Assembly (NCBI RefSeq): GCF_007558865.1
Contig: NZ_VLPK01000001.1
Span: 434,001 to 498,000 of the forward strand
Source: Mucilaginibacter corticis
GTDB taxonomy: Bacteria > Bacteroidota > Bacteroidia > Sphingobacteriales > Sphingobacteriaceae
Reading direction: 5' to 3'
Length of the DNA stretch: 64,000 bases
The translations under genes were made by a program, and so were the position numbers. Positions 9,181 through 17,269 of this stretch are shown one piece after another; the stretch's first letter is position 1; each line of letters starts with the position of its first letter. The notes under the pieces are model-generated. The model worked only from the letters and a program-made list of their open reading frames with translations, was not told where the DNA came from and did no database searches.

Positions 9181-9567
9181 ATGGGTGTTTTTTCTAAAAA
9201 AGATAAAGTAGCGCTTGACCTGCAAACCATATCGACTTTAATTAGCGAAGGCTGTACTATAGCCGGTAATATCAACGCCCCTGCCGTGGTGCGTATTGAC
9301 GGTGAAGTAACCGGCGACGTAGTGGTAAGCGAAGGCCTGATACTGGGCGAAAAAGGGATCATAACCGGCAACGTTACCACCAAAGAACTGATCGTTTACG
9401 GCATCATAGCGGGCAATATCAAAGCCCAATCGCTCGAGATAAAAAGCACCGGCAAAATAACCGGGGATATAGACACAGCCGCCTTACTGGTTGAAACCGG
9501 GGGCATCTACAACGGCCGCCTCACCATGGCAACCGGCGAAACCAAACAGATCAAAAAGATAGCGTAA
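9181..9567 (+). CDS. Bactofilin (polymer-forming cytoskeletal protein)
   Basis: 128 aa. A right-handed beta-helix protein that self-assembles into filaments without nucleotide. The central part (about residues 20-115) shows the regular Gly/Ile/Val spacing of the DUF583 fold (for example INAPAVVRIDGEVTGDVVVS and IIAGNIKAQSLEIKS). The short basic N-terminus (MGVFSKKDKVAL) is typical of the membrane-binding tail. Cotranscribed with the M23 peptidase immediately upstream, its likely client. Confidence 0.93.
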   Translation: MGVFSKKDKVALDLQTISTLISEGCTIAGNINAPAVVRIDGEVTGDVVVSEGLILGEKGIITGNVTTKELIVYGIIAGNIKAQSLEIKSTGKITGDIDTAALLVETGGIYNGRLTMATGETKQIKKIA

Positions 9568-9630
9568 CAGCGCTACGCCCAGCCCTGATATTTACTAAAA
9601 CCCAGATTTTGGAAATCCCGCTTAAAAAAC

Positions 9631-9724
9631 TCCCCTCTTGAGAGGGGGCGCGGCGACTGTGCGGTTGCAGGGGTGTGTTTAAACGCGCGACAGGACACAC
9701 CCCTTCACCCCTCTCAAGAGGGGA
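9631..9724. repeat. Nested palindromic intergenic element
   Basis: A perfect 17-bp outer inverted repeat (9631-9647 with 9708-9724, core CCCTCTTGAGAGGG) encloses a perfect 10-bp inner inverted repeat (AGGGGTGTGT at 9669-9678 with 9695-9704). It could fold as a branched hairpin. It lies after the bactofilin stop, in the 315-base gap before the convergent yjbQ gene, and may also help terminate transcription. Confidence 0.75.
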
Positions 9725-9752
9725 ATCGCACAATCCCACCGCTTTTTTACGC

Positions 9753-9845
9753 TGTCATCTCGAACGATAGTGAGAGATCTATACATAGATAGTTATCCGC
9801 CTGAGCAGTGTATAGATTTCTCCTCGTTCCTCGTTCGAAATGACA
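9753..9845. repeat. TGTCAT-ended palindromic repeat, copy 1
   Basis: Imperfect long palindrome: TGTCATCTCGAACGA at the left end and TCGTTCGAAATGACA at the right, with inner arms ATCTATAC / GTATAGAT. The same end sequence and layout recur at 59785-59872, and a diverged version at 12749-12840. No coding potential. Together with the adjacent palindrome it fills the gap between the bactofilin and yjbQ genes. Confidence 0.8.
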
Positions 9846-9882
9846 ATCTTTTTAATTATGGTGTTACGTCACCCAGCCCACG

Positions 9883-10305
9883 TTACACACCCCATGCAGT
9901 AAGCATCAGGTTGCGGGCTTCGCCGTAGTCGCGGTGTTCGCACAGGTAAATGCCCTGCCAGATACCCAGCGCCAGGCGGCCGTTGCTGATGGGTATGGTT
10001 ACCGAACAGCCCAGTAGCGCAGCTTTAAGGTGTGCCGGCATATCGTCGGGACCTTCGTCGTTATGGATATAATCAGGATCATTTTCGGGCACGGCCTTGT
10101 TAAAGTAGGTTTCAAAATCGCGGCGCACGGTAGGGTCGGCATTCTCATTGATGGTAAGCGAAGCCGAGGTATGCTGAATAAACACCTGCAATATGCCGCT
10201 TTTCAGTTCGCGGATCTGCGGAAGGGCATCCAATACCTCGGCCGTGATCAGGTGAAAGCCCCGTTTACGCCGGGATAACCTGATCTGCTGCTGGTAAATT
10301 TTCAT
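9883..10305 (-). CDS. YjbQ / UPF0047 family (secondary thiamine-phosphate synthase activity)
   Basis: 140 aa. The family signature is present: HTSASLTINENADP around residues 46-59 and a C-terminal IWQGIYLCEHRDYGEARN block with the conserved His and Glu that line the presumed metal site. Members can weakly replace thiamine-phosphate synthase, but the physiological role is unsettled. Length is standard. A deaminase gene lies about 60 bases upstream on the same strand, so both may be on one transcript. Confidence 0.9.
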   Translation of the reverse strand: MKIYQQQIRLSRRKRGFHLITAEVLDALPQIRELKSGILQVFIQHTSASLTINENADPTVRRDFETYFNKAVPENDPDYIHNDEGPDDMPAHLKAALLGCSVTIPISNGRLALGIWQGIYLCEHRDYGEARNLMLTAWGV

Positions 10306-10361
10306 GTGGGTATAACAAGGGGTGAGGTTAAAAGTTCAAAATGATGATTGAGTTTCGTTTT

Positions 10362-10763
10362 TTAATTCGTAATGACTATTTCTGGCGCATCGCCCCATGT
10401 TTTAATTTTGCCGGTAGTTAGTATATTGAAAGGTTCAATCGTGCCGCCCAGTTCTCCGCAATATTTACTAAATACCACATGTGCTATTTTTTGATGCCTG
10501 ATAACGTACGAACAAAGGATACAAGGCTCAACATTAGAATACAATGTTGCTCCCTCGCATGAGCCATTATTTTGTAAAGCATCTAAAATTGCTACCACCT
10601 CCGCATGCCGGGTTACATCTTTTAAACGGCGGCTTTGTTCAAAACCTTCGCCAATAATTTTCCCATCCTTTACAACTACGCTGCCTACCGCGCTTTCCCC
10701 GGCTAATGCCGCTTGTTGTGCCAGCTCCAGGCATCGGTTTAAATAAAGCTTATGATCTTCCAT
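10362..10763 (-). CDS. Nucleoside/base deaminase of the CMP-dCMP/guanine deaminase fold
   Basis: 133 aa. A zinc-dependent deaminase. The catalytic pair is visible: HAE at residues 53-55 and the PCxxC motif at 80-84 (EPCILCSYV). It resembles the small guanine deaminase/tRNA adenosine deaminase group. The substrate cannot be fixed: the residues following PCxxC and the C-terminal tail do not clearly match TadA. Upstream is a terminator belonging to the hydrolase gene, so transcription starts between 10764 and 10809 or reads through. Confidence 0.82.
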   Translation of the reverse strand: MEDHKLYLNRCLELAQQAALAGESAVGSVVVKDGKIIGEGFEQSRRLKDVTRHAEVVAILDALQNNGSCEGATLYSNVEPCILCSYVIRHQKIAHVVFSKYCGELGGTIEPFNILTTGKIKTWGDAPEIVITN

Positions 10764-10809
10764 AATTTGTTATTACAGGTAAATATAGATTTTGATAACC
10801 ACTTCACGC

Positions 10810-10842
10810 AAAAAACCCCATGCCTGTTTAGCAGGCATGGGG
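10810..10842 (-). terminator. Strong rho-independent terminator of the alpha/beta hydrolase gene
   Basis: A perfect 11-bp stem (CCCCATGCCTG at 10816-10826 with 10832-10842), 5-nt loop, then six T on the minus strand (complement of 10810-10815). It lies 17 bases past the stop of the minus-strand hydrolase gene. Confidence 0.9.
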
Positions 10843-10858
10843 TGCAGAAATTTCATTC

Positions 10859-11737
10859 TTAATTTTTAGCGCCAGTTTTCTTATCCAGGAAATTACGGAT
10901 AATGCCGGCTATTTCATTACCGTGGCTTTCCAGTGCGAAATGGCCGGTGTCAAACAAATGGTATTCAAGGTTTTTTAGATCCTTTTTATAAGCCTCGGCA
11001 CCCGATGCCGGGAATATATAGTCATTTTTACCATACACTATCAGCATCTCAGGGTTGTACTTTCGGAAATATTCCTGCCATTGGGGATACAGATCAACAT
11101 TGGTACGATAATCATAAAAAAGATCAAGCTGGATCTGCGCGTTCTCAGGCCTTTCCAGGTGGCGCAGGTCTATCTCCCAGTTATCCGGGCTGATCAGGCC
11201 GGTATCAGGCACGCCATTGGTGTATTGCCATTTAAGTCCGTCGGCGTTGTGGAATGTTCTCAAAGTGTCCTCTGCGGTTTTATTGTTGCGGTCTGCCCAA
11301 TAAGCCTTGATTGGGTCCCAGAACTCTTCCAGGCCTTCATCATAGGCGCAGCCATTTTGCACGATCAGCGTTTCAATTTTTTCGGGCGCAGCCGATGCGA
11401 TACGCCAGCCTACCGGGGCACCATAATCCATTACATACAAGCTGTATTTGTTAATGTTAAGTTCTTGCAGCAATGTCTTTACGATAGTTGCAAAGTTTTC
11501 AAAAGTGTAAGCAAAATCGGCAATGGCAGGTTGTTCGCTGCGGCCGTAACCGGGATAATCAGGTGCGATGAGATGATAACTGTCAGACAGGTCGCTGATC
11601 AGGTTCCTGTACATATGTGATGAGGTTGGATAGCCGTGCAGTAATACCAGCGTGGGTTTGCTTTTATCACCGGCTTCCCGGTAAAAAATGTTTACTCCAT
11701 TAATTTTGATAAAGTTGTGTTGCGTTTGTGTTTTCAT
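10859..11737 (-). CDS. Alpha/beta hydrolase, epoxide hydrolase / haloalkane dehalogenase-like
   Basis: 292 aa. The oxyanion-hole motif LLHGYPTSSHMYRNL is at about residues 32-46. The nucleophile position reads YVMDYGAPVG, giving Asp104 rather than Ser, as in epoxide hydrolases and haloalkane dehalogenases. A C-terminal DTGHFALE supplies the catalytic His. No signal peptide, so cytosolic. It is preceded by a 26-base perfect palindrome that also occurs, with a mismatch, before the neighbouring TetR gene, so it is almost certainly repressed by that TetR protein. Substrate unknown; the regulator suggests detoxification of an inducing compound. Confidence 0.85.
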   Translation of the reverse strand: MKTQTQHNFIKINGVNIFYREAGDKSKPTLVLLHGYPTSSHMYRNLISDLSDSYHLIAPDYPGYGRSEQPAIADFAYTFENFATIVKTLLQELNINKYSLYVMDYGAPVGWRIASAAPEKIETLIVQNGCAYDEGLEEFWDPIKAYWADRNNKTAEDTLRTFHNADGLKWQYTNGVPDTGLISPDNWEIDLRHLERPENAQIQLDLFYDYRTNVDLYPQWQEYFRKYNPEMLIVYGKNDYIFPASGAEAYKKDLKNLEYHLFDTGHFALESHGNEIAGIIRNFLDKKTGAKN

Positions 11738-11763
11738 GTTTATTTAATTATTGATTTGTTAAT

Positions 11764-11789
11764 TTATTTACCGAACGTTCGGTAAATAA
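11764..11789. promoter_or_regulatory. TetR operator upstream of the hydrolase gene
   Basis: A perfect 26-base palindrome with core ACCGAACGTTCGGT lies 27 bases before the hydrolase start. A near copy stands before the tetR gene. The pattern is typical of TetR/AcrR operators that overlap promoters. Confidence 0.85.
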
Positions 11790-11837
11790 TAAGATCATAT
11801 TTATTTTCTTTTTTATATCTATTAAAAAAATAATTGC

Positions 11838-12404
11838 TTAGTTGGTGGTCTGTAAAAATTGCCCTATGTTATCCAGGCAGTTTTCAAAGTGCGAATTATC
11901 GCCTGTCGCACCAGATAACACCAGTGCCCCTTGTAATAAAGGATTGATTAGATTTGCTTTTTTCTTAGCCTCACTTCCAGGTAAGCCTGCTTCAATTAAA
12001 AGTTCGGTAAAGCTTTGGGTGATCAGGTTAAAACAATGGGTAACCGTCTCTTTGAAAATGCCTGCATCAGGGCCGATAGACAAGGTGCGAAGTAAGCAGT
12101 TATTAGCCCCATTGTTATATAGTTTACCCAGTGAACTGATTGCCTTTTTAAGCCGGATGGAAGGGCTGATAGCCTTATCTGCCAATACAGTTACAATATT
12201 ATCATTGATCCACTGCTCTACATTTTTTAGCACATGTTGTGCCATTTCCTGTTTCCCGTTTGGGAAACGGTGATACAGGCTGGCTTTTTTTAAGCCGGTA
12301 GCTTGCGAAAGCGATTCCATTGAAGCACCGTCATAACCTACGCTGCGGAATATTTCAAACAGCTTTTGGTCTACATTTTCAGGATCAACTTTATTGTTGC
12401 GCAT
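11838..12404 (-). CDS. TetR/AcrR family transcriptional regulator
   Basis: 188 aa. The N-terminal helix-turn-helix is clear (about residues 8-50: GYDGASMESLSQATGLKKAS, then LYHRFPNGKQEM). The C-terminal ligand-binding half resembles the LmrA/YxaF-type fold (GPDAGIFKETVTHCF). It is likely a repressor that releases DNA on binding a small molecule. It lies immediately upstream of the hydrolase gene on the same strand, with its own operator copy in its promoter, which implies autoregulation as well as control of the hydrolase. Confidence 0.92.
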   Translation of the reverse strand: MRNNKVDPENVDQKLFEIFRSVGYDGASMESLSQATGLKKASLYHRFPNGKQEMAQHVLKNVEQWINDNIVTVLADKAISPSIRLKKAISSLGKLYNNGANNCLLRTLSIGPDAGIFKETVTHCFNLITQSFTELLIEAGLPGSEAKKKANLINPLLQGALVLSGATGDNSHFENCLDNIGQFLQTTN

Positions 12405-12464
12405 CTTATAATTAATTTATAACGGATAAAGCCATATTACTTTCGTTCCAAATCACGATACAAT

Positions 12465-12484
12465 ATTACCAAACGTTCGGTAAA
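12465..12484. promoter_or_regulatory. TetR operator upstream of tetR (autoregulation)
   Basis: ACCAAACGTTCGGT with flanking TA-rich ends matches the hydrolase operator with a single change in the core (A for G). It lies about 60 bases before the TetR start codon. Confidence 0.78.
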
Positions 12485-12748
12485 TTAAAAAATATTTTTA
12501 TTTTTTTTCCTTCTTCTCAACGGGAACCCTTGCGATAGCATATTTTGTTAAACCATGGTGGCGCTATTTTGTCAGTATTTGTCCTTGATTTATCCTGAAA
12601 AACATCAATAAATCTGTGCCAAACTGTATCATGAAAGCAATTTCACAGAATTAGTTTATTAATTATCAAACAATTACAAAAACAGGTGTATCAATATGTA
12701 TCACCGGGACACCTTCAGTTTGGTACACCCGTTACGCTAAGGCGACGG

Positions 12749-12840
12749 TGTCATTCGGACCAGCAGCAAAGGATATTGTCAGCCCCTATCGCCGCTTTAA
12801 GATCCTAAAACAACCCGATAGCCATCGGGACAGGATGACG
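12749..12840. repeat. Diverged TGTCAT-ended palindromic repeat, copy 2
   Basis: It starts TGTCATTCGGACC and ends with ATGACG, with inner arms AGGAT / ATCCT and a small hairpin CCCGAT-AGCC-ATCGGG near 12814-12829. It looks like a decayed member of the family at 9753 and 59785. The rest of the gap 12485-12920 is AT-rich with no open frame of note; the aroE promoter must lie in it. Confidence 0.55.
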
Positions 12841-12920
12841 GCAGGGGTATAAGGTATGCCCAACTAACTGCTTTATACAATAAATTTAAAATCCTCGTTG
12901 TTTGTTACTAATATTACACC

Positions 12921-13721
12921 ATGAAACAATACGGGCTTATTGGTTTTCCGCTGTCGCATTCATTTTCAAAGAAGTACTTCACCCAAAAGTTTGAAGACGA
13001 GAACATAAAAGACGCGGTATATGATCTGTACACGCTTGAGCACATTAAAGACCTGCAGGACCTTTTAGACGCTCACCCCAATCTTTGCGGGCTTAACGTT
13101 ACCGTCCCGCACAAAAAGAATGTGTTAAAGTATTTAGACTGGGTAGAGCATGATGCCCGCAATGCCGGCGCGGTAAACTGTATCCGCATCACCAAAGAAA
13201 GCCCGGTACTGGCAGCCTTTAACGGCGAAGTAGGTGTTGAGGGCCATGATTTCAGGCTTGAAGGCTTTAATACCGACCTGTATGGTTTCGAAATGTCATT
13301 AAGGCCGTTATTAAAAGAGCAGCATACCGATGCCCTGATATTAGGCGACGGCGGCGCGGCGCAAGCCGTTAAATGCGTGCTGCAGAACCTGGATATCGCT
13401 TACAAAATTGTCACCCGCAAGGCAATTCCCGACAACCTGACGTTCGACGAATTGAAGCCGCACCATATTAAAAACCACAAGCTGATCATCAATACTACAC
13501 CGCTGGGCACCGCCCCAAAGGTTGACGAATGCCCGCCCATACCCTACCAGGCCATCACCGACGAGCATTTGCTGTATGACTTGGTGTATAACCCGCCCGA
13601 AACGCTTTTCTTAAAAAAGGGCGCCGAGCGTGGCGCTACCCCTAAAAACGGCTATGAAATGCTGGTACTACAGGCCGAAAAATCGTGGGAGATCTGGAAC
13701 TCAAAAGAAAAACATCCATGA
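12921..13721 (+). CDS. aroE: Shikimate dehydrogenase
   Basis: 266 aa. NADP-dependent reduction of 3-dehydroshikimate to shikimate in aromatic amino-acid synthesis. The N-terminal shikimate site SHSFSKKYF follows GLIGFPL. The catalytic Lys65 lies in NVTVPHKK and the partner Asp119 in FNTD. GDGGAAQAVK is the nucleotide-binding glycine loop. About 20 extra residues sit between NCIR and GFNTD. The last four bases overlap the gldD start (ATGA), so the pair is coupled. Confidence 0.93.
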   Translation: MKQYGLIGFPLSHSFSKKYFTQKFEDENIKDAVYDLYTLEHIKDLQDLLDAHPNLCGLNVTVPHKKNVLKYLDWVEHDARNAGAVNCIRITKESPVLAAFNGEVGVEGHDFRLEGFNTDLYGFEMSLRPLLKEQHTDALILGDGGAAQAVKCVLQNLDIAYKIVTRKAIPDNLTFDELKPHHIKNHKLIINTTPLGTAPKVDECPPIPYQAITDEHLLYDLVYNPPETLFLKKGAERGATPKNGYEMLVLQAEKSWEIWNSKEKHP

Positions 13722-14317
13722 GGATCATCCCTATACTGATCATTGGACTTCTGTTGTTCGCAGCTTGCGGCAATAGTCATGACTATTCGCCAAAACCGCG
13801 GGGGTACTTCCGTATCGAGTTGCCCAAAAAAGCATACCGCGAATATGTGTCTGATCATCCGTTCACGTTTCAGTACCCTACCTACGCGGTGATAGAAAAG
13901 GACACCCAAACACGCGTGGCTCATAGCTTACTGAATATGAACCAGCTGCTAAATATGCAGTTTAAACAGCTTAACGGCACGCTGCATTTAAGCTATGAAA
14001 GCATCACCTCAAAAAAAGTATTCGACGAACTGGTTGAGGACGCGCATAAATTCGCCTTTAAAAACACGGTAAAGGCTACGGACATAGACCAGGGCAGCAT
14101 CAGTATCCCTGCGCATAAAGTATATGGCATTTATTATACCATTGGCGGCAACGCGGCATCGTCCGTCCAGTTTTTTCTAACCGACAGCGTGAAAAACTAT
14201 ATGCGCGGCGCTTTGTATTTTAATACCGAGCCGCGGCTTGATTCTATCCAGCCCGTACTTAACTTTGTTAAGAAGGACATAAACGTGATGATAGCAACCT
14301 TTAAATGGAAAAAGTAA
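13718..14317 (+). CDS. gldD: Gliding motility lipoprotein GldD
   Basis: 199 aa from the ATG at 13718, which overlaps the aroE stop (ATGA). An in-frame upstream ATG at 13685 would bury the signal peptide behind 11 hydrophilic residues, so it is rejected. The N-terminus MRIIPILIIGLLLFAACG is a lipoprotein signal with lipobox AAC. The mature start SPKPRGYFRIELPKKAYREY matches GldD, an essential component of Bacteroidota gliding and the linked type IX secretion system. This is a good taxonomic marker. Other gld genes are not in the window. Confidence 0.92.
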   Translation: MRIIPILIIGLLLFAACGNSHDYSPKPRGYFRIELPKKAYREYVSDHPFTFQYPTYAVIEKDTQTRVAHSLLNMNQLLNMQFKQLNGTLHLSYESITSKKVFDELVEDAHKFAFKNTVKATDIDQGSISIPAHKVYGIYYTIGGNAASSVQFFLTDSVKNYMRGALYFNTEPRLDSIQPVLNFVKKDINVMIATFKWKK

Positions 14318-14320
14318 TAC

Positions 14321-14401
14321 CGATATCGGATTTCGGATGTTCGATTTCGGATTTGATATATGTTACCCAAAATCCGAAATTCAAAATCCGATATCCGAAA
14401 T
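14321..14401. repeat. ATTTCGGAT-type inverted repeat
   Basis: Degenerate tandem units of ATTTCGGAT on the left (14321-14354) face their reverse complements on the right (14370-14401). The inner 11 bp are perfect (14344-14354 with 14370-14380). It fills the gldD to MBL gene gap. Its build resembles the unrelated-sequence repeats at 7553 and 59139. Confidence 0.7.
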
Positions 14402-14410
14402 AAATAAAAC

Positions 14411-15049
14411 ATGGCTTCAGTAAAAGTACTCCCCAATAACCCGTTCCAGGAAAACACCTATATTTTATATGATGAAACCTGCGAATGCGCTATAATAGAC
14501 CCCGGAATGGATACCTCTGCCGAGCAGAATGCGGTAGTAAATTTTGTTAAAGACAATAACCTGAAACCGGTTTTATTGCTTAACACCCATTGCCATATTG
14601 ACCATGTGCTGGGCAACAAATTTATATTTGATATGTTCGGCATTAAGCCCCAGTTTAACAAAGGCGAGTTGCCGGTACTGGAGGCCGTTGTGGGTTATGC
14701 GCCCCAATATGGCTTCCGTTATGAGCCATCGCCTATACCTGACGTTTTTTTAGGCGAAACGGGAACGGTGAGCTTTGGCAATACTACTTTAAGTTTGATC
14801 TACGCGCCCGGCCACTCGCCTGCTCACTTATGTTTTTATGACGACGAAGCCAATTACCTGATAGGCGGCGACGTACTGTTCAGGGGCAGCATTGGGCGCA
14901 CAGACCTGCCCGGCGGCGATTTTAAACAACTGATAGATAATATCGAGCAAAAGCTGTTATTACTGCCTGATAGCTGCGTGGTATATCCCGGCCATGGGCC
15001 CGAAACTACCATTGGTTTTGAAAAGCAGCATAATCCTTTTTTAACGTAG
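14411..15049 (+). CDS. MBL-fold metallo-hydrolase (glyoxalase II-like)
   Basis: 212 aa. The metal-binding motif THCHIDH gives H60, H62, D64 and H65. Further ligands are in APGHSPAHL and in PGHGPETTIG near the C-terminus. It is a short glyoxalase II-like hydrolase (family includes YcbL). It probably hydrolyses a thioester such as S-lactoylglutathione or a related thiol ester, but the C-terminal glutathione-binding domain of true GloB is missing, so the substrate is uncertain. Confidence 0.9.
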   Translation: MASVKVLPNNPFQENTYILYDETCECAIIDPGMDTSAEQNAVVNFVKDNNLKPVLLLNTHCHIDHVLGNKFIFDMFGIKPQFNKGELPVLEAVVGYAPQYGFRYEPSPIPDVFLGETGTVSFGNTTLSLIYAPGHSPAHLCFYDDEANYLIGGDVLFRGSIGRTDLPGGDFKQLIDNIEQKLLLLPDSCVVYPGHGPETTIGFEKQHNPFLT

Positions 15050-15136
15050 TACGTTAGGCATCGTTGGTTTTACGTATTTTTACCACGCACGGCATATTGT
15101 ACTAATGTAAACCGTATAAACTTCATCAGCATAAAA

Positions 15137-16366
15137 TTGAATACCTCTATCTACATAGCAAAGCGTTACCTGGTTTCGGGCAAAAAAATGCATGCTGTAA
15201 ATATTATTTCGGGGATATCCATGCTGGGGATTCTGATAGGCACCGCGGCGCTTATTATCCTGCTGTCGGTGTTTAACGGGCTTGAAAAAATAATATTCGC
15301 GCTTAACAGTAACTTTTCGCCCGAGCTGCGCATCGAAGCCAAACTTGGAAAGACCTTTGATCCGGGCACAGCTTATTTTAAGATATTGCATAAAGATACA
15401 AGATTGCTGTCATATACAGAAGTTTTGCAGGATAACGTTGTAATTGAATATGGCGGCAAACCAGTTATAGGTAACATAAGGGGTGTTAGCGATGAGTTTT
15501 TAAAAAACCCGCGCCTGGACAGCACTATCCTGGATGGATCGTTCACCTTACGGACAAACGATAGCCCGATGGCCGTGATTGGTGTTATTATTCAGAATAA
15601 TCTTTCGGTCAACGTTAATAATACTACCACTCCCATGCAGATCTATGCCCCGCGACGACGCAGCGTAGTTTCCATGAACCCGTCAGACGAGTTTATCAGC
15701 CGCAGCATTTATCCATCAGGTGTATTTTCTATTCAGCAGGATGATGACGACACCATTATCGTCCCGCTTGACTTTGCCCGCGATTTGCTTGATCTGCCGG
15801 TAACGGTTTCGTCCATCGATCTTAATTTTAAAAAAGGCAACGATATTGCCGCTTTACAAGAAGAGATACAAAACAAATTAGGCGAACAGTTTACGGTTAA
15901 AACACGCCAGCAACAAAATACATCACTCTACAAAACGCTTAATACCGAAAAATGGTCGGTATTTATGATACTGGCTTTTGTGATAGTCATTGCCGCGTTT
16001 AATATTGTAGGTTCATTAACCATGTTGGTTATTGATAAACGTAAGGATATTGCCATCCTGTCAAGCTTAGGCGCCAACAGTCGGTTAATACAAGGTATCT
16101 TCTTTTTTGAGGGATTGATGATATCATTAATTGGTTGCATTATTGGCCTTGTGCTTGGCTTTGTATTTTGTATCTTGCAGCAACGGTACGGCCTTATCCA
16201 GGTAGGCGGTAAAATAAGTACACCAAACAATGCCTACCCTATACAGCTTAAGGCCGATAATTTTGTCCTGGTGTTTTTAACGGTTGCTGTTATTTCAATT
16301 ATAGCATCGGGCATTAGTGCCAGATTAAGTATAAAAGGATTGGACGATATTAAACAAGATTTATAA
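15137..16366 (+). CDS. FtsX-like ABC transporter permease (LolC/LolE type)
   Basis: 409 aa from a TTG start at 15137. One N-terminal membrane helix (IISGISMLGILIGTAALIIL), a large periplasmic domain, then three C-terminal helices with the FtsX signature (FVIVIAAFNIVGSLTMLVID, then KRKDIAILSSLGANSRLIQ). The topology is that of LolC/LolE, which extract lipoproteins from the inner membrane. The partner ATPase is not adjacent. A lipoprotein gene follows after 9 bases. Confidence 0.88.
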   Translation: MNTSIYIAKRYLVSGKKMHAVNIISGISMLGILIGTAALIILLSVFNGLEKIIFALNSNFSPELRIEAKLGKTFDPGTAYFKILHKDTRLLSYTEVLQDNVVIEYGGKPVIGNIRGVSDEFLKNPRLDSTILDGSFTLRTNDSPMAVIGVIIQNNLSVNVNNTTTPMQIYAPRRRSVVSMNPSDEFISRSIYPSGVFSIQQDDDDTIIVPLDFARDLLDLPVTVSSIDLNFKKGNDIAALQEEIQNKLGEQFTVKTRQQQNTSLYKTLNTEKWSVFMILAFVIVIAAFNIVGSLTMLVIDKRKDIAILSSLGANSRLIQGIFFFEGLMISLIGCIIGLVLGFVFCILQQRYGLIQVGGKISTPNNAYPIQLKADNFVLVFLTVAVISIIASGISARLSIKGLDDIKQDL

Positions 16367-16375
16367 ATTTGACAC

Positions 16376-16786
16376 ATGCGTTTAATTAAAGGCCAACTAT
16401 TTTTTGCTTTACTGGGGATAGTAACTATAGCCGCCTGTAACCATGGGCCTGATAAAAAAGCCGATCAGGAACAAGGTCAAACTATAGCCAAACCGGATAT
16501 AACCCCTATTACATTAAAGGGATTATACAGCTTTGCGCCCGGTGCTAAAACCTTTCAGGCATGCGGTAAACAAACCGAGCTTTGGGTTACCGACAGCTCG
16601 ACGCAGTTAGAGCTTCAGTACTCGCAGGCTATCAGCTTTGAACAACAAGGCGACCAGGTGTATGTTGAGGTTGAAGGCAGGAAAGTGAAGTCGACAAAAG
16701 GTGGCCCGGGTGCCGCTTATGATAGCACACTGATCGTAAAAAAACTGATAAAGTTAACTAAAGATATACCTGCGGGTTGTAAGTAA
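16376..16786 (+). CDS. Small lipoprotein of unknown function
   Basis: 136 aa. The signal LFFALLGIVTIAAC ends in a lipobox with Cys at about residue 21. The mature part has a single further conserved-looking region (TFQACGKQTELWVTD) that recalls NlpE/COG3650-like periplasmic domains, including two later Cys that could pair. I would not name a family. Probably cotranscribed with the permease upstream. Confidence 0.65.
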   Translation: MRLIKGQLFFALLGIVTIAACNHGPDKKADQEQGQTIAKPDITPITLKGLYSFAPGAKTFQACGKQTELWVTDSSTQLELQYSQAISFEQQGDQVYVEVEGRKVKSTKGGPGAAYDSTLIVKKLIKLTKDIPAGCK

Positions 16787-16857
16787 ACTTTTAGTACTAT
16801 ATTGTTAAATATTAAAAATCTAAACTCATTTGCCTGTTTGGCGTTAATTAAATAATT

Positions 16858-17229
16858 ATGGAATCAAAACGTCAACAAAAATTTGCCGGAGTAATACAAG
16901 AGGACCTTGCCGCTATTTTTCAGCGCGAGGGGATGAATTATTTACCAAATACAATGGTAACCATAACCAAAGTAAGGGTTACACCCGACCTGGCAATCGC
17001 GAGGGTGTTTTTAAGTTTTTTTAATAATACCAATACCACGCTGGCACTTCAAACCATAAAATTGCACGCGTCAGAAATAAGGTATAAACTTGGTGGCCGC
17101 ATTAAAGACCAGGTAAGGATAATACCCCAGCTTGAGTTTTTTATTGACGACACCAGCGAGTATGTTGACCGCATGGAAAAGATCTTTGATAAGATCCATC
17201 GCGAAGAAAAGCAGCCGGATACGGAATAA
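16858..17229 (+). CDS. rbfA: 30S ribosome-binding factor RbfA
   Basis: 123 aa. A KH-fold assembly factor for the 16S rRNA 5' end, needed for late 30S maturation and cold growth. Starts with ESKRQQKFAGVIQEDLAAIFQ, contains the conserved VTKVRVTPDLAIARVFLSFF-like strand region, and ends in the KDQVRIIPQLEFFIDDTSEY block with the usual helix after it. Length is typical. Confidence 0.92.
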   Translation: MESKRQQKFAGVIQEDLAAIFQREGMNYLPNTMVTITKVRVTPDLAIARVFLSFFNNTNTTLALQTIKLHASEIRYKLGGRIKDQVRIIPQLEFFIDDTSEYVDRMEKIFDKIHREEKQPDTE

Positions 17230-17269
17230 CGTATATAATGCTTATTAAAAGATCCTGTCTGCTTCTTCA

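Noticed and set aside
11081..11620. 179-aa plus-strand frame opposite the hydrolase gene
   Set aside because: Antisense shadow of a well-supported alpha/beta hydrolase gene, with no recognisable motif.
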